From: Paraplanobispora takensis
GTDB lineage: Bacteria; Actinomycetota; Actinomycetes; Streptosporangiales; Streptosporangiaceae
Direction: 5' to 3'
Assembly (NCBI RefSeq): GCF_016863195.1
Contig: NZ_BOOK01000022.1
Location: 1-64,000 of the forward strand
DNA length: 64,000 nucleotides
Part shown: positions 51,504 to 60,835 of the stretch, piece after piece
Layout of the letters: every line of letters begins with the position of its first letter
Numbering within the stretch: position 1 is the first letter of the stretch
Translations under genes and position numbers: made by a program
Notes under the pieces: generated by a model
Seen by the model: the letters and a program-made list of their open reading frames with translations, nothing else
What the model was told of the DNA's origin: nothing
Databases searched by the model: none

Positions 51504-51526
51504 CTCTCTTCTGTCTCCCTATTCGC

Positions 51527-52336
51527 CTAGCCGGCCAACCGGCGGCGGACTTCTTCGATTCGTCCCGCGATGGTGGTGTCGATGAGGTCGTCCCCGATTC
51601 GGACGGAGAACCCACCGATCACTCGCGGATCCACCTCGACGTTCAGATGAACGTCGTGGCCGTAGGAGGTGCGAAGCCACGCGGCGAGGCGCTGCTTCTG
51701 CTCCTCGGAGAGCGCGACGGCGCTGCGCACCACCGCGACGAGACGCTGCCGCTGGGCGGCCACCAGGCTGCCGAACTCCTCGAGCCCGCCTTCCAGGCTA
51801 CGCCCTCGCGGATGTGCCACGAGCTGCCTGATCAGCCGGAGAGTCGTCGGCGCGACCTTGCCGGTCAGGAGCGAGTCGAGCAGCTCCTGCTTGGCCTGCG
51901 CGGGCAGTGCCGCGTCGGACAGCGTCCGGTGCAGGTCGAGGTTCGCCGCGGCGATCCGTCCGAACCGGAACAACTCGTCCTCGACGTCGTCGAGCCTGCT
52001 CTGCGCCTCGGCCTCGGCCGAGGCGGCGACCACGCCGAGGCGCTCCAGCGCGTCGGCCAGGTCACCGGAGCGCGACCACTTGGCGGACACGGCCGCGACG
52101 GCCGTCTCCAGGGCGGCGGTGCCGACCTTGCCCTCCAGCAGGACCCGGACGATCTGCGTCTTCTGCTCGGCCGGGCGGGAGGCGTCGGACAGGTTGCGGC
52201 GCAGCCCGTGCTCGCGGTCGAACAGATCGGCGATCGCGAAGAGCTGGTCGGCCAGGGTGCCGAGGTCGGCGCTTCCCGCGACCGCGTTGAAACGCTCCTC
52301 GACCTCGGCCAGAGACGTCCTGCTCAAACCCCTCAT
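51527..52336 (-). CDS. atpH: ATP synthase F1 delta subunit
   Basis: 269 residues, longer than the typical 180 but normal for high-GC actinobacteria, where the delta subunit carries extra sequence relative to enterobacteria. The C-terminal OSCP signature is recognisable (VVRSAVALSEEQKQRLAAWL, then VNVEVDPRVIGGFSVRIGDD). It links F1 to the peripheral stalk. The start is ATG 52336, and 46 bases separate it from atpF. Confidence 0.93.
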   Translation of the reverse strand: MRGLSRTSLAEVEERFNAVAGSADLGTLADQLFAIADLFDREHGLRRNLSDASRPAEQKTQIVRVLLEGKVGTAALETAVAAVSAKWSRSGDLADALERLGVVAASAEAEAQSRLDDVEDELFRFGRIAAANLDLHRTLSDAALPAQAKQELLDSLLTGKVAPTTLRLIRQLVAHPRGRSLEGGLEEFGSLVAAQRQRLVAVVRSAVALSEEQKQRLAAWLRTSYGHDVHLNVEVDPRVIGGFSVRIGDDLIDTTIAGRIEEVRRRLAG

Positions 52337-52382
52337 CGGCCGCTCACCGCTTCCCGCTCACTGCGTCGGGTTCGCTCCGGCA

Positions 52383-52922
52383 TCAGCGGACCGCCGCGTT
52401 GCTCGACTCGAGCTCCGTCAGGAACCGGTCGACGGTGCGGCGCTGACGCGCCTCGTCCTCCAGGGACTCGCCGACGATGCGGCTGGCCAGATCGGTCGAC
52501 AGGCGGCCGATCTCGGAACGGAGCTGGGCGAACGCCTGCTGGCGGTCGGCCTCGATCTGGGCGTGCGCCGCCTCGATGAGACGGCGGGCCTCGGCCTGAG
52601 CCTCCTCGCGGAGCTCGGCCTTGATCTGCGCACCCTGCTCGCGGGCCTCCTCACGCAGGCGGGACGCCTCGTGACGGGCCTCGGCGAGCTGCTCCTTGTA
52701 CTGCGCGAGGGCGCGCTGGGCTTCCTCCTGCGCGTCCGCGGCCTTCTTCAGGCCGCCTTCGATGGCGACGGTGCGCTCTTCCAGAGTCTTCTGGATGCGC
52801 GGCACCAGCAGCTTGCCGACGAAGAACAGGACGAGCAGGAAGGCGAAGCCACCGATGACCATTTCGGCCGGGTGCGGGAGCAGGGGGTTGTTCTCTTCCG
52901 CTGCCGCTATCAGTTGAATCAT
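52383..52922 (-). CDS. atpF: ATP synthase F0 b subunit
   Basis: 179 residues: one N-terminal helix (MVIGGFAFLLVLFFVGKLLV, about 22-41) followed by a long charged helix (KTLEERTVAIEGGLKKAADA to RQQAFAQLRSEIGRL) forming the peripheral stalk dimer. The C-terminus interacts with delta. It is preceded by 34 bases after atpE. Confidence 0.95.
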   Translation of the reverse strand: MIQLIAAAEENNPLLPHPAEMVIGGFAFLLVLFFVGKLLVPRIQKTLEERTVAIEGGLKKAADAQEEAQRALAQYKEQLAEARHEASRLREEAREQGAQIKAELREEAQAEARRLIEAAHAQIEADRQQAFAQLRSEIGRLSTDLASRIVGESLEDEARQRRTVDRFLTELESSNAAVR

Positions 52923-52956
52923 GGCTACTGCCTCCCGTCAGGGGCGGTGATCTGTC

Positions 52957-54046
<1,090 letters not shown>

Positions 54047-54050
<4 letters not shown>

Positions 54051-54361
54051 TCGGCTTTCCCTTCGTCGTGGTGGGTCAGGACGTCTTCCGCTGCCGCGCC
54101 GCCGGAGGGCGGTGCCTGGGGAAGATCAAGTAGATGGGTGATGCGATCGCAAGGAGGCCGGGGGCTGCGAGCCCAGGCCGACACTCCCCTACTTTGCATA
54201 TCGCGTACGCGACGATAGCAGTCGCGGTGGTGACTAGTCATACCGGGCCAGCGCTTGGGACGCGTGGCTCCCATCGGGGCCTCGTGCGGCAGGCTCGCCG
54301 GCTCCGCCGCACGGATGTCGCCGGGCGGCGGGAGGGAGGCGCGACCTGTGGCGGAGGTCAT
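54047..54361 (-). CDS. Extra ORF between atpI and atpB, coupled at both ends
   Basis: An open frame of 104 codons fills the whole gap between atpI and atpB. It begins in ATGA overlapping the atpI stop and ends in GTGA overlapping the atpB start. The product is Arg/Pro/His-rich, without membrane helices, and not recognised. Codon use is high-GC at the start but weakens in the middle (act, agt, tat, caa), so it may be a genuine small protein or a leader region containing an internal atp promoter. A strong alternative is that only part is translated. Confidence 0.4.
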
Positions 54362-54786
54362 CGCTTCTCCTCGTAGTGCCCGGGGACCTTGACGCCCGGT
54401 TCGACGTAGAGCATGCGCAGCTTCATGAATCCGCGCGCCTCACCGAAGGTCCAGGCGATGGTGCAGGCGATGGCGGTCAGCGAGAAGGCCCTGGGGTGCC
54501 AGACCTCGACGTCCGCGAGGGCCTCCAGCATCACGACGAGGATGATGATCTTGGTGAAGAAGGTGCCCATCGCGGCGGCCATCATCATGGTCGGCGAGAT
54601 CCGCGAGGCGTAGGCGACGGCGACCAGGCCGACGGTGAAGAAGACCCCCACCACGGCCACGCCGATGCCCGCGCCCAGGGCGCCCTCGGCCCCCGCGAGG
54701 AAGGTGGCGACGAGGACGGCGACCAGACCGACCGCCGCCGTCGGGATCGCGGCGGCCTTCATGAGTCGGAGGTCGTTGGCCTGCAT
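54358..54786 (-). CDS. atpI: AtpI-type ATP synthase assembly protein
   Basis: 142 residues from ATG 54786 (MQANDLRLMKAAAIPTAAVG); GGAG lies 5 bases upstream. Four hydrophobic segments are visible (AVGLVAVLVATFLAGAEGAL, GVAVVGVFFTVGLVAVAYA, FTKIIILVVMLEALA, AFSLTAIACTIAWTFGEARG). AtpI proteins support F0 c-ring assembly. It is first in the operon; 150 bases upstream is the wecA stop. Confidence 0.85.
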   Translation of the reverse strand: MQANDLRLMKAAAIPTAAVGLVAVLVATFLAGAEGALGAGIGVAVVGVFFTVGLVAVAYASRISPTMMMAAAMGTFFTKIIILVVMLEALADVEVWHPRAFSLTAIACTIAWTFGEARGFMKLRMLYVEPGVKVPGHYEEKR

Positions 54787-54828
54787 CGGCACTCCAGGTG
54801 ACTGTTATCAAGCGAGCGATTGCTTCTC

Positions 54829-54857
54829 AGCAGGTCCCAAGCGGTTCAGGACCTGCT
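54829..54857 (-). terminator. Hairpin between wecA and atpI
   Basis: A 9-bp stem (agcaggtcc with its complement) around an 11-base loop, 82 bases after the wecA stop and 43 bases before the atpI ATG. It may separate wecA transcription from the ATP synthase operon, or belong to the atp leader. Confidence 0.4.
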
Positions 54858-54938
54858 AGTGAAAGCTATCACAAGCTCATGGAAGAGCGCCTTTACCTGC
54901 CGTTTCAAGTGAACGATCAAGACGTTCCCGGTGGATGT

Positions 54939-56672
54939 TCAGCGGGACGGCCCGGTCCTCGGGAAGGAGGTCTCCTGGGTCCTGAAGGGCAGGCCGGGGG
55001 TGGCGGACGACCGCATCGTGCCCTCGTCTTCCCCGGGGCCCCGGGAGGGCTGCGGGCCGGCGGGTTCCTCGGGGGTCGGAGCAGCGAGGGGGACCGGGGC
55101 GCCCTGGGCGGTCTGCGGGGAGAACGGCCCGCGGGGCGCCCTGACGCGCGGAGCGGCCGGGGCCTGCGGGGGGAGCGGCTCCTGCGGCGCCGGGGCGTAG
55201 GGATTCTGGCCGCGCTGGGCCTGACGCGGCTGGGCTTGACGGGGCGAGACCCCAGGAGGCGGCGCCTGCCGGGGCTGCGGCTGGGGCTGGGCGGCCGGTG
55301 CCTGCGGGATCTGGGGCTGCGCGGCCGGCGGCTGCGGGTTCTCGATGTGCGGAGCCTGGGTGCGCGGCGCCTGCGGAGTCTGGGGGTGCGGAGCCTGGAT
55401 GTGCGGGACCTGGGGGTACGGGGACTGGGGGTACGGGGACTGGGGGTACGGGGACTGGGCATGCGGAGCCGGGTGCTCCCCCGTGGTCGCGTGGCTCGGG
55501 GTGAACGGCCCCGCCGGTTCGGGGACGGGTTCCCCGGCGGAGCGGACGTGCCGGCCGCCCCCGCCGTTGCGGCGCGAGCGCCAGCTCGGCAGGGCCATCG
55601 CCACCAGCACCGCGACCGCCAGCAGGACGGTCAGCGGGAACAGGATGAAGGGCACGCCCTCGACGGACATCGCCACGATCGCGAAGGCGAACAGGAACGT
55701 CCAGGCGTACATGATCAGGACGCTGCGGCGGTGCGAGTGGCCGATGTCCAGCAGCCGGTGGTGCAGGTGACCGCGGTCGGGGGCGAACGGCGAGAGCCCG
55801 TTGGAGGTGCGCCGGACCACCGCCATGATCAGGTCCAGCAGCGGGAGCACCAGGATCGCGACCGGGACCAGCAGCGGCAGGATGACCGGGAAGTTGTTGA
55901 TGCTGGCGGAGTCGAGCGGCGTGATGGTGATCAGCGTGGAGGCGAGGACGAGACCGATCAGCATGGCGCCGGTGTCGCCCATGAAGATCTTCGCCGGATG
56001 GAAGTTGTGCGGCAGGAAGCCCAGGCACACGCCGATGAGCACCGCCGCGACCGCCGCGGTGACGTTGATGCTGGTGTTGCCGAAGTCCTTGGACAGCACG
56101 ATGGCGTAGGTCCAGGTGGCCATGGCCGCGATGCCGACGATCCCGGCCGCCAGCCCGTCCAGCCCGTCGACGAAGTTGACCGCGTTGATCATGACGACCA
56201 CGACCATGATGGTGATCAACGGGCTCAGCGTGGAGTCGAGGATGGTCGACCCGCCCAGCGCCGACGGCAGCGGGATCCACGGCAGGCTGACGCCGAAGGC
56301 CACCAGCACGCCCGCCGCGCCGACCTGCCCGGCCAGCTTGATCAGGGCGTCCATGCCCCACCAGTCGTCCAGGAAGCCGGTCAGCGTGATCAGACCGCCG
56401 GCCACGATCAGCCCGAGGACGACCTTTCCGCCGGTGGCGGCCTCCTCGGCGAGCTTTCCCCCGGCGTACGGCAGCTTGGCGGCCACCAGCAGGCCCGCCA
56501 CCAGCCCGCCGTACATCGCCAGACCGCCGAGTCTCGGCGTCGGGGTGGTGTGCACGTCCCGGTCACGGACCTCGGGCATCGCACCGATGCGGATGGCGAA
56601 GACGCGGACCAGCGGGACCAGCAGATAGGTCGCCGCCGCCGCCACGAGCGCCATCAGTAGGTATTCGCGCAC
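54939..56672 (-). CDS. wecA: WecA-type undecaprenyl-phosphate GlcNAc-1-phosphate transferase with proline-rich tail
   Basis: 577 residues. The first 360 form the polytopic transferase with about eleven helices. Catalytic and UDP-sugar sites are visible: FLDDWWGMDALIK, the metal-site VNFVDGLDGLAAGIVGIAAM (first part diagnostic), FMGDTGAMLIG and HLHHRLLDIGHSHRR. The remaining 200 residues are a cytoplasmic Pro/Gln/Ala-rich tail with SPYPQ repeats, absent from ordinary WecA. The enzyme starts lipid-linked glycan synthesis; in actinobacteria it is linked to arabinogalactan-like or teichoic/teichuronic polymer initiation. It lies 57 bases downstream of glyA. Confidence 0.9.
   Translation of the reverse strand: MREYLLMALVAAAATYLLVPLVRVFAIRIGAMPEVRDRDVHTTPTPRLGGLAMYGGLVAGLLVAAKLPYAGGKLAEEAATGGKVVLGLIVAGGLITLTGFLDDWWGMDALIKLAGQVGAAGVLVAFGVSLPWIPLPSALGGSTILDSTLSPLITIMVVVVMINAVNFVDGLDGLAAGIVGIAAMATWTYAIVLSKDFGNTSINVTAAVAAVLIGVCLGFLPHNFHPAKIFMGDTGAMLIGLVLASTLITITPLDSASINNFPVILPLLVPVAILVLPLLDLIMAVVRRTSNGLSPFAPDRGHLHHRLLDIGHSHRRSVLIMYAWTFLFAFAIVAMSVEGVPFILFPLTVLLAVAVLVAMALPSWRSRRNGGGGRHVRSAGEPVPEPAGPFTPSHATTGEHPAPHAQSPYPQSPYPQSPYPQVPHIQAPHPQTPQAPRTQAPHIENPQPPAAQPQIPQAPAAQPQPQPRQAPPPGVSPRQAQPRQAQRGQNPYAPAPQEPLPPQAPAAPRVRAPRGPFSPQTAQGAPVPLAAPTPEEPAGPQPSRGPGEDEGTMRSSATPGLPFRTQETSFPRTGPSR
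55411..55455. repeat. 15-bp tandem repeat in the wecA tail
   Basis: Three perfect copies of tgggggtacggggac, with degenerate neighbours on both sides, coding on the minus strand for SPYPQ pentapeptides (QSPYPQSPYPQ). The repeat extends in looser form through VPHIQ, APHPQ and TPQAP. Such units change copy number easily, so strains may differ in tail length. Confidence 0.8.
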
Positions 56673-56729
56673 GGACCTAGTTTCGCGGATAGTCGGGCCA
56701 GCTGTGACCGGAAAACAGCACAGAACAAC

Positions 56730-57995
56730 TCATAATTCGCTGGGATATGCCGGATGGATCGCCGAGATCGCCAGCACGCGCTCCCTGACCTCATCCGCCG
56801 TCTCGGGGCTCCGGACGGCCCGCGCCACCAACGCGGCGACCTCCTTCATCTCCTCCGGCCCCATCCCCTGGGTGGTCACGCAGGGGGTGCCCACCCGGAT
56901 CCCCGAGGTCACCGTGGCCGGCTCGGGGTCGTAGGGGATGGCGTTGCGGTTCAGCGTGATCCCGGCGGCGGCGCAGCGCTGCTCGGCCAGCGCCCCGGAG
57001 ACGCCGACGTCGCGCAGGTCGATCAGGGCCAGATGGCTGTCGGTGCCGCCGGAGACCGGTCGCATGCCCTCGGCGGCCAGCGCGTCGGCGAGCGTCCTGG
57101 CGTTGTCGACCACCTGCCGCGCGTAGGCGGCGAACTCCGGCTGGAGCGCCTCCCCGAAGGCCACCGCCTTGGCCGCCACCGCGTGCATGAGCGGGCCGCC
57201 CTGGACGAAGGGGAACACCGCCCTGTCGATCTTCGTCGCCAGCTCCGCGGTGCACATGATCCCGCCGCCGCGCGGACCGCGCAGCGCCTTGTGGGTGGTG
57301 AAGGTCACCACGTCGGCGTACGGCACCGCGGACGGCAGGGCGCCCCCGGCCATCAGCCCCACGGTGTGGGCGACGTCGGCCATCAGCCAGGCGCCCACCT
57401 CGTCGGCGATCCCCCGGAAGGCCGCGAAGTCGATCTCCCGCGGATAGGCCGTGGCACCACAGATGATCATCTTTGGCTGGTGCCGCAGCGCCAGCTCCCT
57501 GACCTCGTCGTAGTCGATCAGCTCGGTGTCGCGGCGCACGCCGTACGCCACGATGTCGAACCACCGGCCGGAGAAGTTGACCTTCGATCCGTGGGTGAGG
57601 TGGCCGCCGTGCGGCAGCGCCATGGCCAGGACGGTGTCGCCCGGCTGCAGCAGCGCGGCGTAGGCCGCCAGGTTGGCCGAGGCGCCCGAGTGCGGCTGCA
57701 CGTTGACGTGCTCGGCGCCGAACAGCCGCCGGGCCCGGTCGATGGCGAGCCTCTCGGCCCGGTCGACGACCTCGCATCCGCCGTAGTAGCGCCGGCCGGG
57801 GTAGCCCTCGGCGTACTTGTTGGTGAGGGTCGAGCCGAGCGCGGCCAGCACCGCCGGCGACGCCAGGTTCTCGCTCGCGATGAGCTGGATGCCGCCGCGC
57901 AGGCGATCGAGCTCGTCGAGAAGCACGCTCGCGATCTCCGGGTCCTGACGGAGCAGGAGGCCGATGTCCGGTCCGTAATACGGCGCAGAACTCAT
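56730..57995 (-). CDS. glyA: Serine hydroxymethyltransferase
   Basis: 421 residues. The PLP lysine is Lys236 in TTHKALRGPRGG. Conserved segments are IQLIASENLASPAVL, the YAEGYPGRRYYGG loop, VNVQPHSGASAN and DVAHTVGLMAGG. It interconverts serine and glycine with tetrahydrofolate, supplying one-carbon units. It begins at ATG 57995 and is followed by wecA on the same strand, as in Streptomyces. Confidence 0.96.
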   Translation of the reverse strand: MSSAPYYGPDIGLLLRQDPEIASVLLDELDRLRGGIQLIASENLASPAVLAALGSTLTNKYAEGYPGRRYYGGCEVVDRAERLAIDRARRLFGAEHVNVQPHSGASANLAAYAALLQPGDTVLAMALPHGGHLTHGSKVNFSGRWFDIVAYGVRRDTELIDYDEVRELALRHQPKMIICGATAYPREIDFAAFRGIADEVGAWLMADVAHTVGLMAGGALPSAVPYADVVTFTTHKALRGPRGGGIMCTAELATKIDRAVFPFVQGGPLMHAVAAKAVAFGEALQPEFAAYARQVVDNARTLADALAAEGMRPVSGGTDSHLALIDLRDVGVSGALAEQRCAAAGITLNRNAIPYDPEPATVTSGIRVGTPCVTTQGMGPEEMKEVAALVARAVRSPETADEVRERVLAISAIHPAYPSEL

Positions 57996-58132
57996 TGCCT
58001 TACTCCGTTCGGCGACTCTGGCGGACGGCTCACCTCCAACTGTAAGCCCGGCCGTCCCCGTTATCCCATGTCAGGGCGGGAGTCAGGACGGAGTCCGGGA
58101 GAACGTCACAGAACGGGGGTCCGGGAGGGGCG

Positions 58133-58513
58133 TCAGGAGAAGGCGTGCGGGGCGCCCGCGTTGACCGGCACCCAGCGCGGCGTGTCGGCCGCCTGGTCGC
58201 TGATCGAGGTGAGGATCGCCTGCCGGTACTGGCCGAGCCGGGTGCGCCACTCCGCCAGGTCCTCCACGTAGCGCTCCCCCACCGGCGCGTCCCAGACGTC
58301 GCGGCTCCTGGCCATCTGGTAGGCCCGGTCGAGGGAGGAGGTCAGGTTCTCCAGCATGGGCAGCACCTGCCGCCAGAGCACGACCAGGCGCTGGTAGTCG
58401 GGGTTGAACTCCCACGCCGTGGCCGCGTCCGGGGACGGCAGCGCCGAGGTGCCGGCCGACGGCGGGGTCTCCCCCGGCTGGAGCGGCTGCGGGGCGGGCG
58501 GGTCCACGTACAT
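58133..58513 (-). CDS. WXG-like helical hypothetical protein
   Basis: 126 residues from ATG 58513 (MYVDPPAPQPLQPGE), with GGAG 7 bases before it; a GTG at 58528 overlapping the upstream stop (GTGA) is the alternative. After a Pro-rich start come two long amphipathic helices: NPDYQRLVVLWRQVLPML and LAEWRTRLGQYRQAIL. Helix-turn-helix size and tryptophans recall the ESX/WXG100 superfamily, but this is a weak inference. It is linked to the proline-rich gene upstream by near-contact of the reading frames. Confidence 0.65.
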   Translation of the reverse strand: MYVDPPAPQPLQPGETPPSAGTSALPSPDAATAWEFNPDYQRLVVLWRQVLPMLENLTSSLDRAYQMARSRDVWDAPVGERYVEDLAEWRTRLGQYRQAILTSISDQAADTPRWVPVNAGAPHAFS

Positions 58514-58524
58514 CTGAAGGCTCC

Positions 58525-60024
58525 TCACACCGACTGCGCGCCGGACGATCCGCCGGGCGGCGGAATCGGCCTGCGCGGCTCTCCCGGATCCACCTCACCG
58601 GCCGGCCCGTCCGGCCCGACATCCATGGGCGCCCAGCGGCCCTCACCCCACGTCTCCCCGTCGGGCACCTGCACACTCGGCATGTCCAGCGGCTCGATCT
58701 CCCGCACGTTGTCGACGAGCGTCTTGAGCACGTCGGCACTCGGCGGACTCACCTCGACCGAGACCACGTCACTGCCGTCATCCGCCCACCGCGCCACGGA
58801 ATCGCCCTGCGTCCCCGAGTCCTGGGTGCCCGAGCCCTGGGTGCCCGAGCCCTGCGCATCGGAGTCCGCCTGTCCGCCGGGGCTCCCCTGCGCGCCGGGA
58901 TCGCCGGTCCCGGTCCCGTCCTGGCCCGTCCCGGTGCCGGGTGGCTGGACCGTCTGGTCGGGCGCCGGTTCGGCGGTGTCGAGCACGGTGTCCTGAGGTC
59001 TGGCCGAGTCCTGCGCCGGGCTGGGGTCGACCTGGCCGGCGCCCGCTCCGGTGCCGTCCGTGCCTGTGCCGTTCCCGAGGCCGTCCACGGTGGGCATGTC
59101 CATGGGCGGGATGTTCTCGATGTCCTCCAGCAGCGCCTCGACCTGCTCCGCGGTCGGCGGGTCGAGCGGGATCTGCAGCACCTTGACGCCGTCCACCTCG
59201 ACGACCTGCGGTTTGAGGTCGCCGGTCTGGTCGATGTCGTCTGGGTGGTTCTTCTCCGGCGTGTCGAGAGGGCCGTCCCCCGCGCCCTGCGGGCTGCCGG
59301 ACTCCCCGCCCCGGGGCGAGCGCTCGTCGCCCTTGGAGTCGGTGTCAGGCTTGGGGTCCGGCGCGGTGCCGGTCTCCGGTGCGGGGCTCGGCGTGGTGTC
59401 GGGGCTCGGCGTGGTGTCGGGGCTCGGCGTGGTGTCGGGGCTCGGTGTCGTCCCGGTGTCGGGACTCGGATCGGGTTTCCGGTCCGTCTCGGGGGCGGGC
59501 GCGTCGGGCGTGCCGGACGGCTGGTCCCCCATGCGGGGATTGCCCTCGGAGTCGGGAACGGCGGGCTTGAGATCCTCCGTCTTCGGAGGTTGCGGCTTGG
59601 CGTCCTCCCCCTTCGGAGCCTCCGGCTTTGGATCTTCCGCTTTCGGGGGTCCGGGCGTGGGGTCCGGAGTGGTCCCGCCCTCGGGCCTGGGAGTCTCCGG
59701 CTTGGTCTCCTCCGCCTTCGGAGGCTCGGGCGTGGGGGCGGGAGTGGGATTCGGGTCGTCGGCCCGGGTGTTCGGGGCGGCGGAGGTGGTCTCCTGCTTG
59801 ACCTTCTTCTCCAGCAGGGCCACGCGTGCCGAGACGTCCTTGACCATCGCGTCGCACGCCTCGGCGGTCTGGGACGGACGCTGGGCGGATCCGGAGGACA
59901 GCCCCGCCCCGCCCATCAGCTGGGCGACCCGGCTCTCGATCGTCCGCATCTGCCCGGCGGCCTGCTTCACCTCGGACAGCAGATCGCGGACCAGCTCGGG
60001 GTCCATTCCGTCGAACTTGCCCAT
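58525..60024 (-). CDS. Large proline-rich protein with helical N-terminus and PSPDTT repeats
   Basis: 499 residues from ATG 60024 (GGGAG 6 bases before; ATG 60084 would add 20). Residues 1 to about 85 form a helical segment (MDPELVRDLLSEVKQAAGQM, ALLEKKVKQETTSA), WXG-like in size. Then comes an unstructured region rich in Pro, Asp, Lys and Thr with repeats such as EDPKPEAPK and PSPDTT, and blocks like LEDIENIPPMDMPTV and VDNVREIEPLDMPSV, which repeat each other. No signal peptide is seen. It may be a surface or secretion-linked protein, but its function is unknown. Confidence 0.7.
   Translation of the reverse strand: MGKFDGMDPELVRDLLSEVKQAAGQMRTIESRVAQLMGGAGLSSGSAQRPSQTAEACDAMVKDVSARVALLEKKVKQETTSAAPNTRADDPNPTPAPTPEPPKAEETKPETPRPEGGTTPDPTPGPPKAEDPKPEAPKGEDAKPQPPKTEDLKPAVPDSEGNPRMGDQPSGTPDAPAPETDRKPDPSPDTGTTPSPDTTPSPDTTPSPDTTPSPAPETGTAPDPKPDTDSKGDERSPRGGESGSPQGAGDGPLDTPEKNHPDDIDQTGDLKPQVVEVDGVKVLQIPLDPPTAEQVEALLEDIENIPPMDMPTVDGLGNGTGTDGTGAGAGQVDPSPAQDSARPQDTVLDTAEPAPDQTVQPPGTGTGQDGTGTGDPGAQGSPGGQADSDAQGSGTQGSGTQDSGTQGDSVARWADDGSDVVSVEVSPPSADVLKTLVDNVREIEPLDMPSVQVPDGETWGEGRWAPMDVGPDGPAGEVDPGEPRRPIPPPGGSSGAQSV
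59383..59436. repeat. 18-bp tandem repeat in the proline-rich gene
   Basis: Three perfect copies of ggggctcggcgtggtgtc and a fourth decayed copy to 59454, coding on the minus strand for the PSPDTT hexapeptide. Copy number is expected to vary between strains. Confidence 0.85.
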
Positions 60025-60157
60025 GGGCGTCTCCCGGAAGGTGGCGGCGCACTTCACGCTACCGGGGACGGGCCCGCCCGTCATGGTGATAATCAGCCGG
60101 CATGGATGGCGGCCACGGTGGGGACCGGCCCGGCCGGGGCCGGTCCCGCGACCGGGA

Positions 60158-60823
60158 TCAGTTCGTGCTCTCCGGATCGGCGTCCGTCGCCACGTAGCCG
60201 ATCACTCCGCGCAGCTTCCCCACCGGGATGGCCCCGCGGCGCAGCAGCCGGGGCACCGCCGTGGTGAGGTCGAGGATCGTGGACGGGACGTCATCGGTGC
60301 AGGGTCCTCCGTCGAGGTAGACCTCGACGGAGTCGCCGAGCTGCGACTCGGCCTCGGCGGCCGTGGTCGCGGGCGGCGAGCCGGAGCGGTTGGCGCTGGA
60401 GACGGCCATCGGCCCGGTCTCCTTGAGCAGGTCGAGCGCGACCGCGTGCAGGGGCATGCGGAGCGCGACGGTGCCCTTGGTGTCGCCCAGGTCCCACGAC
60501 AGCGAGCGGTTCACCCGGCAGACCAGCGTGAGCGGGCCGGGCCAGAAGGCGTCGACGAGGTCCTGCCCGTAGGGGCCCAGGTTCTCCACCAGGGCGTTGG
60601 CCGCGCTCACGGTGCCGACCAGGACCGGCACCGGCATGTCCCGGCCGCGGCCCTTGGCCTCCAGCAGGCGGCTCACGGCCGCGTGGGTGAAGGCGTCACC
60701 GCCGATGCCGTAGACGGTGTCGGTGGGCAGCACCACCAGTTCGCCCTGCCGTACGGCCGAGGCCGCGTCGGTCAGGCCCGCGCTCCGCTGCTCCGGGTCA
60801 CTGCAGTCATAGCGTCTACTCAC
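60158..60823 (-). CDS. tsaC: L-threonylcarbamoyladenylate synthase (short Sua5/TsaC type)
   Basis: 221 residues, making TC-AMP from threonine, bicarbonate and ATP for the universal t6A37 modification of tRNA. Landmarks: GELVVLPTDTVYGIGGDAF, LEAKGRGRDMPVPVLV (KxR), LTLVCRVNRSLSWDLGD, VALRMPLHAVALDLLKET and AVSSANRSGSPPATT. There is no C-terminal Sua5 domain. It lies 12 bases downstream of prmC in the conserved translation-factor cluster. Confidence 0.94.
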   Translation of the reverse strand: MSRRYDCSDPEQRSAGLTDAASAVRQGELVVLPTDTVYGIGGDAFTHAAVSRLLEAKGRGRDMPVPVLVGTVSAANALVENLGPYGQDLVDAFWPGPLTLVCRVNRSLSWDLGDTKGTVALRMPLHAVALDLLKETGPMAVSSANRSGSPPATTAAEAESQLGDSVEVYLDGGPCTDDVPSTILDLTTAVPRLLRRGAIPVGKLRGVIGYVATDADPESTN

Positions 60824-60835
60824 GGCGTTCGATCC

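Noticed and set aside
49878-51530. Open rightward frame of 550 codons
   Set aside because: Antisense to atpA, a fully conserved gene.
54798-56660. Open rightward frame of 620 codons
   Set aside because: Antisense to wecA; the repeats in it are the mirror of the proline-rich tail.
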